Of a DNA stretch of 15,957 nucleotides, positions 1 to 7,458 are shown piece after piece. A model generated the notes under the pieces. The model did no database searches. It was not told the origin of the DNA and was given only the letters and a program-made list of their open reading frames with translations. Source of the stretch: Desulfobacterales bacterium (GTDB taxonomy: Bacteria > Desulfobacterota > Desulfobacteria > Desulfobacterales > JASFBJ01); the NCBI GenBank assembly GCA_030149585.1, contig JASFBJ010000042.1, forward strand, positions 1-15,957, in the 5' to 3' direction. Within the stretch, counting starts at the first letter, position 1. The number at the start of each line of letters is the position of its first letter. A program made the translations under genes and the position numbers.

Positions 1-1151
1 ATTTGGCGGGTGGGCTGGCCATTGGGGAAAGACGCTCGGCAGTAATAATAGGTCTTATTTATCTGCTCGTTTTCAAGACAATACAAAAACTTTAAACCAA
101 AATTCGCGATCCGGACCAACTTGATTCTGCTGGAGTACGCTTCAAAAACCTGGTTTTCATCGTCTATATCATCATGGTCCGTGATGGGATCCCAACCAAA
201 AAGCCTGCTCGCGAACTCAAAAACAAAATAACCATTTTGCCTTTGAGACCGATAAAAGCCGTACTCTTCAGCGGAAGTCGCGAAATAGAGTCGACCTCTC
301 CAGAAACACTCCTCCACCATCTCCTCAGTTATCGCCTTGGATCGATGGAGATCGTTCCAATCTTTTCTGAATGGAGGAAAGGCGACCTTGACCTCCTCAC
401 CCATTTCTTTAAGATGCTCAACAACCCTTTTGGCGGCTTCCAGGCCTGCTTTTTTGCCTGAGTTCTTATTAAACGGATCGTTGTCATAGGCAACCACCCA
501 AGTGATCCCCATCCCTTTGTGCTCCTCAAAGAAACTGTCCGGGATGTTGTTTGAGGAAAGAGTCGCTGCAGCCGGAATATAATTGTGGAGCAAAGAGATA
601 GCGTCCAGAATCCCTTCCACAACCCAGACTTCTTTATATTCAGACAGGTTCAACCCGGGGGGAATCCAGGCGAGACCTTTATAAGACCCATGAAAATTGG
701 CTTTGTGCTTTTGATGGCAGTCGATGAAACGCTCCCAGTGGAGATTCTTTTTCTTATCAATATAAAACCTGACCGAGGGATAATAATTCTTGTCTGATTT
801 GCAATAACCAGACTCCTGGGTATACCAGGAACTATCGATTTCAAGCCCTCTATTCATTAAATAAGCTTTCGCCTTTCCGGAGGGTTCGCTGGGATCCGGA
901 GAGTGTTGATCGCAAAGCGACTTGTACATACCCGGGTAAAGTGTTTTGACCTGGGTTTCAAAACCACAGGAATTCAGATGATTGCACTTAACCTTTGTCA
1001 GGCTTGATGAAATCCAAACACTGGTATCTCCACAATCCGGACATACCCCACTTTTATAGCCTCCTTTATTGGTTTTTTTAAAATTGAAATTTGTGTCTCC
1101 TTCCAGCCATTCGCGCTTTTCAACTTCCCATTGTTCTTTGGTAAATTCCAT
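1..1151 (-). CDS. TOPRIM-domain phage DNA primase (primase/helicase type), partial
   Basis: The frame is open from ATG at 1151 down to base 1 (383 codons, no stop), so the C-terminus is outside the window. Residues 37-62 form a zinc-binding module (C37-P-x-C40, then C56 and C62) like the N-terminal finger of T7 gp4-type primases. A TOPRIM fold follows: VVEGILDA at 177-184 supplies the E-G-x-x-D element (E179, D183) and AYDND at 221-225 the acidic pair. KDWND at 263-267 is typical of phage TOPRIM primases. It would make RNA primers for phage replication in the cytoplasm. No Walker A motif is seen in the visible part, so a helicase domain would lie further left. The ATG overlaps the stop of the upstream gene (TAATG), so translation is probably coupled. 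The domain call is firm; the presence of a helicase half is inferred. Confidence 0.85.
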   Translation of the reverse strand, partial: MEFTKEQWEVEKREWLEGDTNFNFKKTNKGGYKSGVCPDCGDTSVWISSSLTKVKCNHLNSCGFETQVKTLYPGMYKSLCDQHSPDPSEPSGKAKAYLMNRGLEIDSSWYTQESGYCKSDKNYYPSVRFYIDKKKNLHWERFIDCHQKHKANFHGSYKGLAWIPPGLNLSEYKEVWVVEGILDAISLLHNYIPAAATLSSNNIPDSFFEEHKGMGITWVVAYDNDPFNKNSGKKAGLEAAKRVVEHLKEMGEEVKVAFPPFRKDWNDLHRSKAITEEMVEECFWRGRLYFATSAEEYGFYRSQRQNGYFVFEFASRLFGWDPITDHDDIDDENQVFEAYSSRIKLVRIANFGLKFLYCLENEQINKTYYYCRASFPNGQPTRQ

Positions 1152-1393
1152 TACTCCCCTTGATTGGCTGAAGTTAAAAAGGTTATGGCTGCGGTGCGAC
1201 TTAAGAACGGCTTCAAAATTTCATAAATCTGCTTGTAGGCTTTACACCAAGCTTGCTTTGCCGTCTTTCCCCGCGCCGCTAATAAAACATCGTTCCTTTG
1301 GGATATGACCATCACCATGTATTTTTCAGTTTTTCCACCACTGAAAAGGGTCGACTTTGGGAAAAACGACAGAATCGATTGTTTACAGGACAT
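1151..1393 (-). CDS. Small hypothetical protein, early operon
   Basis: This is an 80-aa basic protein. Its ATG is preceded by GGAG at good spacing, lying inside the end of the upstream gene, and its stop overlaps the primase ATG. Both junctions support it as a real, translationally coupled gene. Residues around 30-60 (SQRNDVLLAARGKTAKQAW and a following helix) resemble the one-strand-plus-helix pattern, with GKT-x2-x-AW, of many small phage proteins of unknown role. No catalytic motif, signal peptide or membrane segment is visible. Its position next to the primase suggests a part in replication or its control, but that is only context. Confidence 0.65.
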   Translation of the reverse strand: MSCKQSILSFFPKSTLFSGGKTEKYMVMVISQRNDVLLAARGKTAKQAWCKAYKQIYEILKPFLSRTAAITFLTSANQGE

Positions 1394-1396
1394 TGG

Positions 1397-1882
1397 CTAA
1401 TCTCCAAAATTGGTGTCATGTATAATGGCCAGGTTTAATTCAAGAGCAGATTGAATAAGGTCCATGATCTCTTTTTTGATACGTGCGAGCTCTTCCATAT
1501 CGATAAAATCATCTTGATTGGCTTCAATGAGCTCACGGGAGACATCTCCCATTTCCTTGGCAACCTTGGTCATCTGCATATATAAAGGATCTTTACAGAG
1601 AGTTGTTTCCGGCACTCGTATAGGAGGCAGGTAACCATACCGCTCATTAAACCAGCGGATGAAAGGCTCCGGATTCCTGACTTCATCAAGAATCCTTAAA
1701 ACCAGCTCGAATTTTCGGGGGGATCGAGGCTGATTAGCATTAACCCTGTTAATCATGTCCTGGTAATCACACCCAATGGCAGCTGCTATCGTCGGTGCTT
1801 TTTTGTCCATCACCTGGTGGAGAAGATATTCGATCTCTTTGTCTTCCTTATCAGTGATATATTTGTAAAATTCACGTTTCAT
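1397..1882 (-). CDS. CII/CP76-like phage regulatory protein
   Basis: I chose ATG 1882 (161 aa) because AAGGAA lies at proper distance upstream. The frame could extend to 1957, but that extension lacks a ribosome site. The first 80 residues look like a short helix-turn-helix regulator of the Phage_CP76/CII type: an N-terminal helix (EIEYLLHQVMDKKAPTIAAA), a recognition-like segment IGCDYQDMINRVN, then SPRKFELVLRILDEV, matching the family pattern of a basic turn followed by a leucine-rich helix. The C-terminal half (110-161) is predicted helical and charged, longer than in classical CII. Such proteins activate or modulate early phage promoters. The family assignment is by eye; an unrelated HTH protein is possible. 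Confidence 0.6.
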   Translation of the reverse strand: MKREFYKYITDKEDKEIEYLLHQVMDKKAPTIAAAIGCDYQDMINRVNANQPRSPRKFELVLRILDEVRNPEPFIRWFNERYGYLPPIRVPETTLCKDPLYMQMTKVAKEMGDVSRELIEANQDDFIDMEELARIKKEIMDLIQSALELNLAIIHDTNFGD

Positions 1883-1993
1883 AAGCGTTCCTTTCCTTTG
1901 TTTTCCGGTATAAAAAATGGTGGATTTTTTAAAGTCCGGTGCTAAAATATCGATCAAAAAGGGGCAGTCGCCCCTGGTAATAAAAACGCTGTT

Positions 1994-2212
1994 TTATCTG
2001 GGGGACACGGACGGCATATCCCGCCCTTTTTGAGTCGGAACAACCCTGGCTCCTGGGCAAAGATTACCTGTTTTTGATGGCTGCCAATTGCCAGTACCAG
2101 TTTCATCATCGGAAATACTGGCTGGACAACACATGCATTCATATCGGCCAGGTGAAACTCGAATCATTGTGTGACCGTTGATTGAAGCTTCTTTGATTAA
2201 GAATGAAATCAT
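1994..2212 (-). CDS. Small cysteine-containing hypothetical protein
   Basis: This 72-aa ORF has a textbook ribosome site (AAGGAG, 6 bases from ATG 2212) placed in the 14-base gap after the Rha-type gene, which supports translation. Residues 25-29 read CMCCP and another Cys lies near 51, so a small metal-binding or disulfide-linked fold is possible. The C-terminal third is rich in Gly, Pro and Arg and looks disordered. I do not recognise a family. It sits in the early operon between two regulators. Confidence 0.6.
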   Translation of the reverse strand: MISFLIKEASINGHTMIRVSPGRYECMCCPASISDDETGTGNWQPSKTGNLCPGARVVPTQKGRDMPSVSPR

Positions 2213-2226
2213 AATGGTCTCCTTGA

Positions 2227-2841
2227 TTAAGTTGATAGGGGAATCATGACAGGAACATCAATGTCCTGAGTGCGCTTGATCAGGTTGGATGCCCAGGGAT
2301 TAGATCGCCTGGCCAGCTCAACAAAAGGAATAATCTTGCTGGGTGGGATCTGCTGGTACATATCCGGGACAGGACCCTCTTTCGTAAAGCCCATATTATT
2401 GAGCAGCTTTGAAAAAGTGTTTCTACCATCACCGGCCATCTCCATCAAAGATGAAATAGCCGACCAGTCACTCAACCGGATCTTTGAAGCCTGCAGCTTA
2501 GCAGCCAACCACTGCTTTTGCAGTTCTTTCTCCATCCGGTTGAAGGCTGCGATGTATTTCTCTTTCCATTGCATCGCTTTCTTGCCGGTGAATCCCATAA
2601 CCAGGATAGCAAAGCCGTCACGGGTAATTCGGAACATGGGCTGTTTTTTGTTTTGCTCATTTTTATATGAGGATGGCTCAAAATTGAGCCGTCTAAAAGC
2701 TTGAGAACATTCAATTTTTTCAATGTCTCTTAAAACATTCTTATGTTCCTTACTAAATTTTTCAGCAACATCCAGAGAGGTTGTGTTGACTTTACCATCA
2801 ACAATCTCAAGGTTGGGTTTGATTTGAGTGTTCTTTTTCAT
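2227..2841 (-). CDS. Rha family phage regulatory protein
   Basis: The chosen ATG 2841 gives 204 aa and has GGAAGGAG upstream; the longer frame to 2928 overlaps the preceding gene and has no ribosome site. Residues 15-110 show the pRha domain: TTSLDVAEKFSKEHKNVLRDI, then NFEPSSY and PMFRITRDGFAILVMGFTG, then a KKAMQWKEKYIAAFNRME helix. These are hallmark blocks of the family found in lambdoid and many other temperate phages. Rha proteins are DNA-binding regulators, and in phi80 the homologue interferes with growth in hosts lacking integration host factor. The C-terminal half (115-204) is a separate, probably helical domain, which often differs between Rha proteins. It lies 4 bases after the ribbon-helix-helix gene in the same operon. 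Confidence 0.9.
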   Translation of the reverse strand: MKKNTQIKPNLEIVDGKVNTTSLDVAEKFSKEHKNVLRDIEKIECSQAFRRLNFEPSSYKNEQNKKQPMFRITRDGFAILVMGFTGKKAMQWKEKYIAAFNRMEKELQKQWLAAKLQASKIRLSDWSAISSLMEMAGDGRNTFSKLLNNMGFTKEGPVPDMYQQIPPSKIIPFVELARRSNPWASNLIKRTQDIDVPVMIPLST

Positions 2842-2845
2842 GGTC

Positions 2846-3049
2846 TTATCTCCTTCCAGGTTTTCTAGTTTGTTCGAGCTTTTGAGGATCAATAGTGATT
2901 TTCCCGTTTGCTTTCTCGTATTCTTCAATGGACTTGCGAATAGGCTTTTTCAAAAAAGCAGACCGGGAAATATCTTCCATAGAACAAATCATATCCAGCT
3001 TATCCAAGGTTTCAGGATGTAGCCGGATTGTCATAGATGGTTTCTGCAT
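2846..3049 (-). CDS. Ribbon-helix-helix (CopG/Arc-like) DNA-binding protein
   Basis: This is a 67-aa protein with AAAGGAG just upstream of ATG 3049. Residues 5-45 follow the RHH pattern: a short strand (MTIRLHPETLDKLD), helix A (LDMICSMED), then the turn ISRSAFLKKPIRKSIEEYE forming helix B. Such dimers bind operators through the paired strands. The tail (45-67) is basic. As first gene of the leftward operon it could be an early autoregulator or Cro-like switch; that role is inferred from position. Confidence 0.75.
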   Translation of the reverse strand: MQKPSMTIRLHPETLDKLDMICSMEDISRSAFLKKPIRKSIEEYEKANGKITIDPQKLEQTRKPGRR

Positions 3050-3149
3050 AAATCTCCTTTGTTGTCAGAAACGGTTAAAAAAGGAAAAATGAATAATAAT
3101 TGAACCGAACCGGGTCAATTCAATATAACAATATTCGTGATAACGAGTG
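3050..3149. promoter_or_regulatory. Divergent promoter/operator between repressor and early operon
   Basis: An imperfect palindrome spans 3100-3118 (TTGAACC / GGGTCAA arms around a 5-base centre). On the plus strand TTGAAC (3100-3105) and TATAAC (3124-3129) are separated by 18 bases, a good promoter for the XRE gene. On the minus strand the same palindrome contains TTGACC, a possible -35 for the leftward operon, with a weaker -10. A second small palindrome (TCGT-GATA-ACGA) lies at about 3135-3146. The palindrome covers both -35 elements, as expected for an operator of the neighbouring repressor. Inferred from sequence only. Confidence 0.5.
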
Positions 3150-3617
3150 ATGTCAATAAAAAAATTCGTTTTGCCGAGTAATTTACTTGGTAAAAATCTC
3201 CGCTTGTTTAGAAAAAGCAAACGCTTAAGTATGCAAAATTTAGCTGAAATTATAGAATCTTCCGCTGGTTATATTAGTGATATAGAAAATGGAAAAGCTG
3301 TGCCTGGAGGAAATTTTCTTTACTCGTTAAGACGAGCGTTTAATATAAACATAGACTCGCTATTCAGTGAAAACAATGCAGAAACCTTCTTGGCTGAAGA
3401 GAAAAGTGAAGAATATGGCAAAACAAGTGACGGAAACCCGGAAATTTCCAATATAGTGCAAATATTACAATCACAAATCGAGGATTTGAAGAAAGACAAG
3501 GACCGCCAAAACATAATAATAGATGGACTTAACGAGGATAAAGCGAGAATTCGAGAAGAACTAACAGAACTGAAAAAAGAGATGGCTAGCCTGGAAAAAA
3601 GGCAGACCGGTAGTTAA
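3150..3617 (+). CDS. XRE-family helix-turn-helix repressor with coiled-coil tail
   Basis: The protein is 155 aa from ATG 3150; GTG 3147 directly in front is an alternative start, and no strong ribosome site is seen. Residues 12-68 form an XRE/Cro-CI helix-turn-helix: LGKNLRLFRKSKRLSMQNLA, then EIIESSAGYISDIENGK and LYSLRRAFNINIDSLF. Residues about 95-150 have heptad-like spacing of I/L with K/E between (ISNIVQILQSQIEDLKKD, then LNEDKARIREELTELKKEM), a likely coiled coil for oligomerisation replacing the LexA-like peptidase part of lambda CI. It is transcribed away from the early operon, the usual arrangement of a lysogeny repressor. There is no Ser-Lys autoprotease, so induction must use another route, possibly an antirepressor. 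Confidence 0.8.
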   Translation: MSIKKFVLPSNLLGKNLRLFRKSKRLSMQNLAEIIESSAGYISDIENGKAVPGGNFLYSLRRAFNINIDSLFSENNAETFLAEEKSEEYGKTSDGNPEISNIVQILQSQIEDLKKDKDRQNIIIDGLNEDKARIREELTELKKEMASLEKRQTGS

Positions 3618-3670
3618 CCGAAAACGGTATGCAAACAAACCCCCGAAAAAAAACTTCAAAAAAAATAACA

Positions 3671-3799
3671 TCGCGAATGTATTAATCCTGTGTCGTAAAC
3701 GTGGGAAACCAAACCACCCCTCCCCAATAAAACCGCAAGACAACACCTAACCCACCAAAACAAATACATGTCGCGAAATTTTTAAACCTCTGTCGCGAA
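3671..3799. repeat. Paired TCGCGAA direct repeats
   Basis: TCGCGAA occurs at 3671-3677, 3771-3777 and 3793-3799, with a variant TGTCGTAAA at 3691-3699. The copies form two pairs, one with about 20 bases between starts and the other with 22 bases, the pairs being 100 bases apart. The extended unit is TGTCGCGAA. Two-turn spacing suggests cooperative protein binding sites downstream of the repressor gene. The binding protein is unknown. Confidence 0.5.
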
Positions 3800-4252
3800 T
3801 ACCACTGAAATATTTTTACTATTTGAAAAAAACAGGCTTCTGGTGTACTAAATTGGTTAATTCATTGGTCGATTAAATAAGGAATTGCACGCCTAATTAC
3901 AATTATATGGAACATCTAAATCTATTCATGAAAACCACTAAAAACAAAACATAATATTCATTAATTCAATAGAATAACATTTGGATGATTAATATTGTAC
4001 TCAAGAGAAATTACCAAAAACCGCCAAGAATTTCCGTCCCCGGTAATTTTGTAAATCAGCGATTGTTTTCTAATAAATTGATATTAAAAAAGGTTAAAAA
4101 TAATAACAGTTTCAAGAATTACCTTTTCTGTGTTTTTTTATACATAAATAGTACAGGCGGGGGAGTGCTTTTGTTTGATTTTTGATCCTATTTATTTCAT
4201 TTATTCAATATATTGCACCGCAATGCACTGAATAAATGTCGGAAAAATTTAC

Positions 4253-4338
4253 GATTTTGAATTGTCTAGAGCATGGTTGGCAGACATTAGTATTATTGTG
4301 TAATGATATTATTGCATTCAGGACAAGGCCGTTTTTAA
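4253..4338. repeat. Imperfect direct repeat, copy 1
   Basis: This segment (starting GATTTTGAATTG and ending in GCCGTTTTTAA) recurs with small gaps and substitutions at 4475-4560. Shared blocks include TTAGTATTAT, GATATTATTG, ATTCAGG and CAAG-CCGT-TTTTAA. It is not coding in a convincing frame. Confidence 0.55.
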
Positions 4339-4474
4339 GATACTATATAAATAAACAGACATTGGGTCAAAAGGGGACATTCATTATATGAGTCATTTAC
4401 AAAAGGATATAAATTCAGGTGACAGCATACTGATTCTGCAGATTGGTGTCATGTTCCCTGATTCATATCTTATT

Positions 4475-4560
4475 GATTTGGATTGCCTGGAACATTTCAG
4501 ACAACCTTAGTATTATGATATTATTGTATTGTTGTATTCAGGGCAAGACCGTATTTTTAA
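4475..4560. repeat. Imperfect direct repeat, copy 2
   Basis: Second copy of the 4253-4338 unit, about 222 bases downstream. It begins GATTTGGATTGCC and ends GACCGTATTTTTAA. The two copies differ at scattered positions and by short indels, so the duplication is old or the units are functional sites under weak constraint. Confidence 0.55.
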
Positions 4561-4680
4561 AGGAACTAACAATAAGAGCAGTAACAAAGTTCACGCCATT
4601 CACAGTCATTTGAATTTCAGCCTATATCTCAACTGAAAGAAAATGCCCACGTCCTTTTTATTCCTGATATACTCTTCACT

Positions 4681-5895
4681 ATGGGAAAAATTTATTTTAG
4701 AAACAAATCAGTTAATGGAATTTTCCGCTTGGAAAAGATGAAAGGCGGGCAGCAAGGTAAGCGATTAAGGCTCTGCAGCATTGTCGATTATGAATTCAAA
4801 ACTTTGGAAAATGGTGAAAAAAGGGCTAGAACGCCAAAGGAGAAAGCCAAGTTCATTGATAAGCTATACAACCTCAAACTGAAAGAGCTTTTACTGGATA
4901 AAGAAAAAACTCAGGCTAGCGGGCTTTTGGTCAAGCAGCTTATGGATGCTTGGTTGGAATATGTAAAAATAAAAAATTCCGAGATAACAGAGAATAGGTA
5001 CCGAACGACAGTTGAATACTATTTGAAAGCGGTTGGGAACCATCACATTGAAGACTATAATTATAAAAAGTACCTGACGTTCCTTAGCCATTTAAAAAAT
5101 CGGCAACACAGAGGTAAATCACTCTCTGATCAGAGAATAAGAACCCACTTCCGGCAACTAAGAGTATTTTACAATTGGGCGTTTAAACAACGAATCATTG
5201 AACGTTCTTTTTATATTGAACTACCCGACGCTGATCAAAGTGATCCGGTACCATACAGAAGTAATGATCTCCTGCTTCTGAAAGACACTATTTTATCCAG
5301 TATCAAGACCACGAAAAGAAGAGATCATAGAAAAAACCGAATCAATGATTTGCGAGCACTGATTCTAGCACCTTATTTGGGATGGCGGCGTGGTGCCGTA
5401 TGGTCATTAAAGCTTGAAAATATTCATTTGGAAACAGGAATTGTAAAGACAGTCAATGGAATGGTTGATATCAGCCCAACAAAGCAAGTACCCTGGAAAA
5501 ACAAGAAACGAAAACAGATAGAAAAGCCAATTCCTGACGCATTGCTTCAATTTCTGAGGAAAGACCTGGCAAACAGAGAGCCAGACGAACGATACTATCT
5601 TGATAGTGGATTCGGTTATACATGTTACCGCTCACCACATGGTTTAACAAAGTCGTTCAGCGCTCATAGAATTGCTGCCGGACTACCGGATGAAATAAAA
5701 CCGTTTCACGGAATACGAGCCGGATGTGTTAATAATATGATTGCATCAAAAACCAATCCGAGTGTGATAAAGGATTATTTCGATCATTCGTCTTATGCAA
5801 CGTCAGACGGGTATAGTGCCGAAGAAATCACTTTAATGAAAGAAGCTGCAGATCTGATACAAATTGGATGGGAAAGTGAAATAATATCACTGTAA
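4681..5895 (+). CDS. int: Tyrosine recombinase (phage integrase)
   Basis: A 404-aa site-specific recombinase that joins attP to the bacterial attB. Residues 1-75 form an arm-binding-type N-terminus, 80-180 the SAM-like core-binding domain (VKQLMDAWLEYVK through QLRVFYNWAFKQ), and 200-395 the catalytic domain. Catalytic residues are visible: R236 in LGWRRGAVW, H343 and R346 in FHGIRAG, H369 in DHSSYA, and the nucleophile Y378 in SDGYS. The usual LGH of box II is FDH here. Length is normal for the family. It lies just left of a tRNA-Leu 3' fragment flanked by repeated TGACAC motifs, its probable attP. No ribosome site precedes ATG 4681, so translation may be weak, leaderless or start slightly later. 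Confidence 0.95.
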   Translation: MGKIYFRNKSVNGIFRLEKMKGGQQGKRLRLCSIVDYEFKTLENGEKRARTPKEKAKFIDKLYNLKLKELLLDKEKTQASGLLVKQLMDAWLEYVKIKNSEITENRYRTTVEYYLKAVGNHHIEDYNYKKYLTFLSHLKNRQHRGKSLSDQRIRTHFRQLRVFYNWAFKQRIIERSFYIELPDADQSDPVPYRSNDLLLLKDTILSSIKTTKRRDHRKNRINDLRALILAPYLGWRRGAVWSLKLENIHLETGIVKTVNGMVDISPTKQVPWKNKKRKQIEKPIPDALLQFLRKDLANREPDERYYLDSGFGYTCYRSPHGLTKSFSAHRIAAGLPDEIKPFHGIRAGCVNNMIASKTNPSVIKDYFDHSSYATSDGYSAEEITLMKEAADLIQIGWESEIISL

Positions 5896-5904
5896 AGCAA
5901 CAAG

Positions 5905-6170
5905 AAAATGACACCAAAATGACACAATCCGCATAATTAGCAATTATTACCCCACTATATCAATATGTTGAAAATGAAGGCAGCAGACTTAAAATCTTGT
6001 GCCCGCAAGGGCGTCCCGGTTCGATCCCGGGTCCAGGTACCACGTTTTTCTAAGGCTTGCCTGCTGTTGAGTTTTTAGTTTTTTAGAGTTGATTCAGTGA
6101 CACCAAATGACACTTTGTTGAGTTTGCGGGGGCTTGGTCTGTTGAAGAATGACACTAAAATGACACTAGA
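5905..6170. other. attP: Putative attP: tRNA-Leu core with flanking integrase arm sites
   Basis: The core is the tRNA-Leu 3' segment at 5985-6042. Six copies of TGACAC (C or T next) lie around it in three pairs: 5909 and 5920 on the left, 6098 and 6108, then 6150 and 6161 on the right. Within a pair the starts are 10 or 11 bases apart, one helical turn. This pairing on both flanks is what arm-type sites of a tyrosine integrase look like. In an integrated prophage the left and right arms would be separated, so the layout indicates an unrecombined attP. Confidence 0.75.
5985..6042 (+). tRNA. 3' half of tRNA-Leu(UAA), attachment core, not a working gene
   Basis: The segment starts in the anticodon stem, includes the anticodon loop CTTAAAA (UAA), a long variable arm GCCC-GCAA-GGGC (6001-6012) typical of class II tRNA-Leu, a T arm with CCCGG / CCGGG stem and TTCGATC loop (6015-6031), acceptor TCCAGGT (6032-6038), A73 and an encoded CCA (6040-6042). 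The 5' half (D arm and acceptor partner) is absent upstream. The base preceding AGACTT no longer pairs as an anticodon stem. This is the identity block a phage carries to rebuild the host tRNA after integration. Confidence 0.85.
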
Positions 6171-6238
6171 ATTTGCTTTAAGAGATCTTCGGCAATTCTT
6201 GTTGAAGGACTGTTATGGCATATTTAGAGTGATTTGTT

Positions 6239-6275
6239 AGGTAGGATGGATTTTATTCCATTCTGCCTTTTTTTT
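6239..6275 (+). terminator. Rho-independent terminator after integrase/attP
   Basis: A 12-bp stem (6239-6250 with 6257-6268, two G-U pairs) encloses a 6-base loop and is followed by a run of eight T (6268-6275). It would stop plus-strand transcription coming from the integrase before it enters the DGR in antisense. The minus strand has no T-tract here, so it does not serve the reverse transcriptase. Confidence 0.8.
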
Positions 6276-6455
6276 GATGTTAATTTCCAGATTTATCAGG
6301 ATGCTTTTTTTGTTGTTGATTTCAAATCAAGCGAGCTGATAATTAGTTCTGGGAATTTCTTCTTTTTTTTTGGTTTTTGGGATTTACGCTGTATCGGACC
6401 ATGACTTCCTGGATGAAAAAACATGTCAAGAAAGGTTTTTAAGCTTGGGAACGGT
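6276..6455. other. T-rich gap between terminator and reverse transcriptase end
   Basis: Short stretch with several T runs and no ORF. A small palindrome TTGATTTGAAATCAA lies around 6319-6333, but it lacks a T-tract on either side. I see no clear minus-strand terminator for the DGR operon. Confidence 0.4.
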
Positions 6456-7454
6456 TCAAAACAGAAGATTCAGGATGGATTTTATTGATTTGTAACTATT
6501 GCAGTGTTTTGCGTAACCGAGAAAGTTCATCGCGTATGGTCTGACCTCTCTAAGCGACATGTTTCTGGCTTTTAGCTGTTTGAAGCTATTTCTGAACTTT
6601 TTCAGCACTCGCTTTCTGGGTAGGATATGTGTAGGCCAGATCCGGTATCCACAAAAGTCAACGCCTCGTTTGAACAGGAAAATCTGTGTTTTGTTATTGA
6701 GCTGGATACGAAGTTTTTCGTTGAGAAATATATTGATTTCGGACAGCGCGCTCTTCAGCGCTTCCTTGTCCGGGTGAAGGATCACAAAGTCATCCATGTA
6801 GCGAACGTAATGTTTCATCCGTAATTCTTCTTTAACGAAGTGATCCAGCTCGTTTAGATAGATATTCGCGAATAATTGACTGGTTAGGGCTCCAATCGGT
6901 AGTCCTATATTAGAATTGTCGGTATTGACGATATTCGCGATCAGATTCAACAATTTGGCGTCTCTTATTGTCTTTCGCAGCATTGATAATAGAACGGTTC
7001 GGTCGATGCTGAAAAAATACTTCAGTACATCCGCTTTCAGAACGTAGTATTCTCCATGGTTCTGCCGATATATCTTTGAAAATTGGTAAACTCTTTCCAT
7101 GGCGGCGTGGTTGCCTTTGGTTTTACGGCAGGCGTATGAATCAAAGATAAATTTCGATTCGAAGAATGGCTCGATGACTTTTACCAAAGCCTGGTGAATT
7201 ACACGGTCTCTGAATGCTGGAGCTGAAATCAGTCTTTTCTTTGGGTCATAGACGTAGAACTGTCTGTATTTAGTTGGCCGGTATTGCTCCCAGATCAGCT
7301 CGTTTTGAATTTGGATCAAGTTTTCTTCAAGGTTTTCACCGAATTTTAATACTTCCGGACGAAAACGTTTTGATATCCTGGCACGGAGATAAGCGGAGTG
7401 GAGATTATCGAATTCGACAACCTCAGAGAATAGATTTTTGTGTGTTTTCGGCAT
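6456..7454 (-). CDS. drt: Diversity-generating retroelement reverse transcriptase
   Basis: The enzyme copies the TR RNA into adenine-mutagenised cDNA that replaces VR in the target gene. I chose ATG 7454 (332 aa, MPKTHKNLF, a common DGR RT N-terminus); the frame can extend to TTG 7493, but that part overlaps the hairpin in the leader. Visible RT motifs are RLISAPAFRDRVIHQAL (about 75-90), the first catalytic Asp in KADVLKYFFSID (about 142), LPIGALTSQLFANIYLNELDHF (about 185-206) and the catalytic YMDD at 219-222. The SQ in GALTSQ, where group II intron RTs have SP, is characteristic of DGR RTs and is linked to low fidelity opposite adenine. No maturase or endonuclease domain follows, as expected. 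It is downstream of TR on the same strand as avd and the target. Confidence 0.96.
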   Translation of the reverse strand: MPKTHKNLFSEVVEFDNLHSAYLRARISKRFRPEVLKFGENLEENLIQIQNELIWEQYRPTKYRQFYVYDPKKRLISAPAFRDRVIHQALVKVIEPFFESKFIFDSYACRKTKGNHAAMERVYQFSKIYRQNHGEYYVLKADVLKYFFSIDRTVLLSMLRKTIRDAKLLNLIANIVNTDNSNIGLPIGALTSQLFANIYLNELDHFVKEELRMKHYVRYMDDFVILHPDKEALKSALSEINIFLNEKLRIQLNNKTQIFLFKRGVDFCGYRIWPTHILPRKRVLKKFRNSFKQLKARNMSLREVRPYAMNFLGYAKHCNSYKSIKSILNLLF

Positions 7455-7458
7455 TTCT

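Larger units (their letters stand above)
3618..4680. other. AT-rich intergenic region without convincing genes
   Basis: About 1.06 kb between the repressor and the integrase. It contains the paired TCGCGAA motifs near its left end, an imperfect duplication at 4253-4560, and one 66-codon frame (3985-4185) with no ribosome site and low-complexity composition, which I do not accept as a gene. No hairpin with a T-tract is evident after the repressor stop. TATACT at 4668-4673 is the best -10-like hexamer before the integrase, but it lacks a -35 and sits only 8 bases from the ATG. Confidence 0.6.

Noticed and set aside
1954..2142. 62-codon minus-strand ORF overlapping the Cys-rich small gene
   Set aside because: The other frame (1994-2212) has a strong ribosome site and fits the operon spacing; this frame has none.
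2270..2704. 144-codon plus-strand ORF
   Set aside because: It is antisense to the Rha-type gene, which has clear family motifs and a strong ribosome site.
3671..3799. Replication iterons
   Set aside because: Only three to four copies, no adjacent initiator gene; regulator sites are simpler, though not proven.
3985..4185. 66-codon plus-strand ORF in the AT-rich gap
   Set aside because: No ribosome site, low-complexity Lys/Asn-rich translation and no support from context.
5985..6042. Working tRNA-Leu gene
   Set aside because: The D arm and 5' acceptor strand are missing and the anticodon stem is incomplete, so it is an attachment core only.
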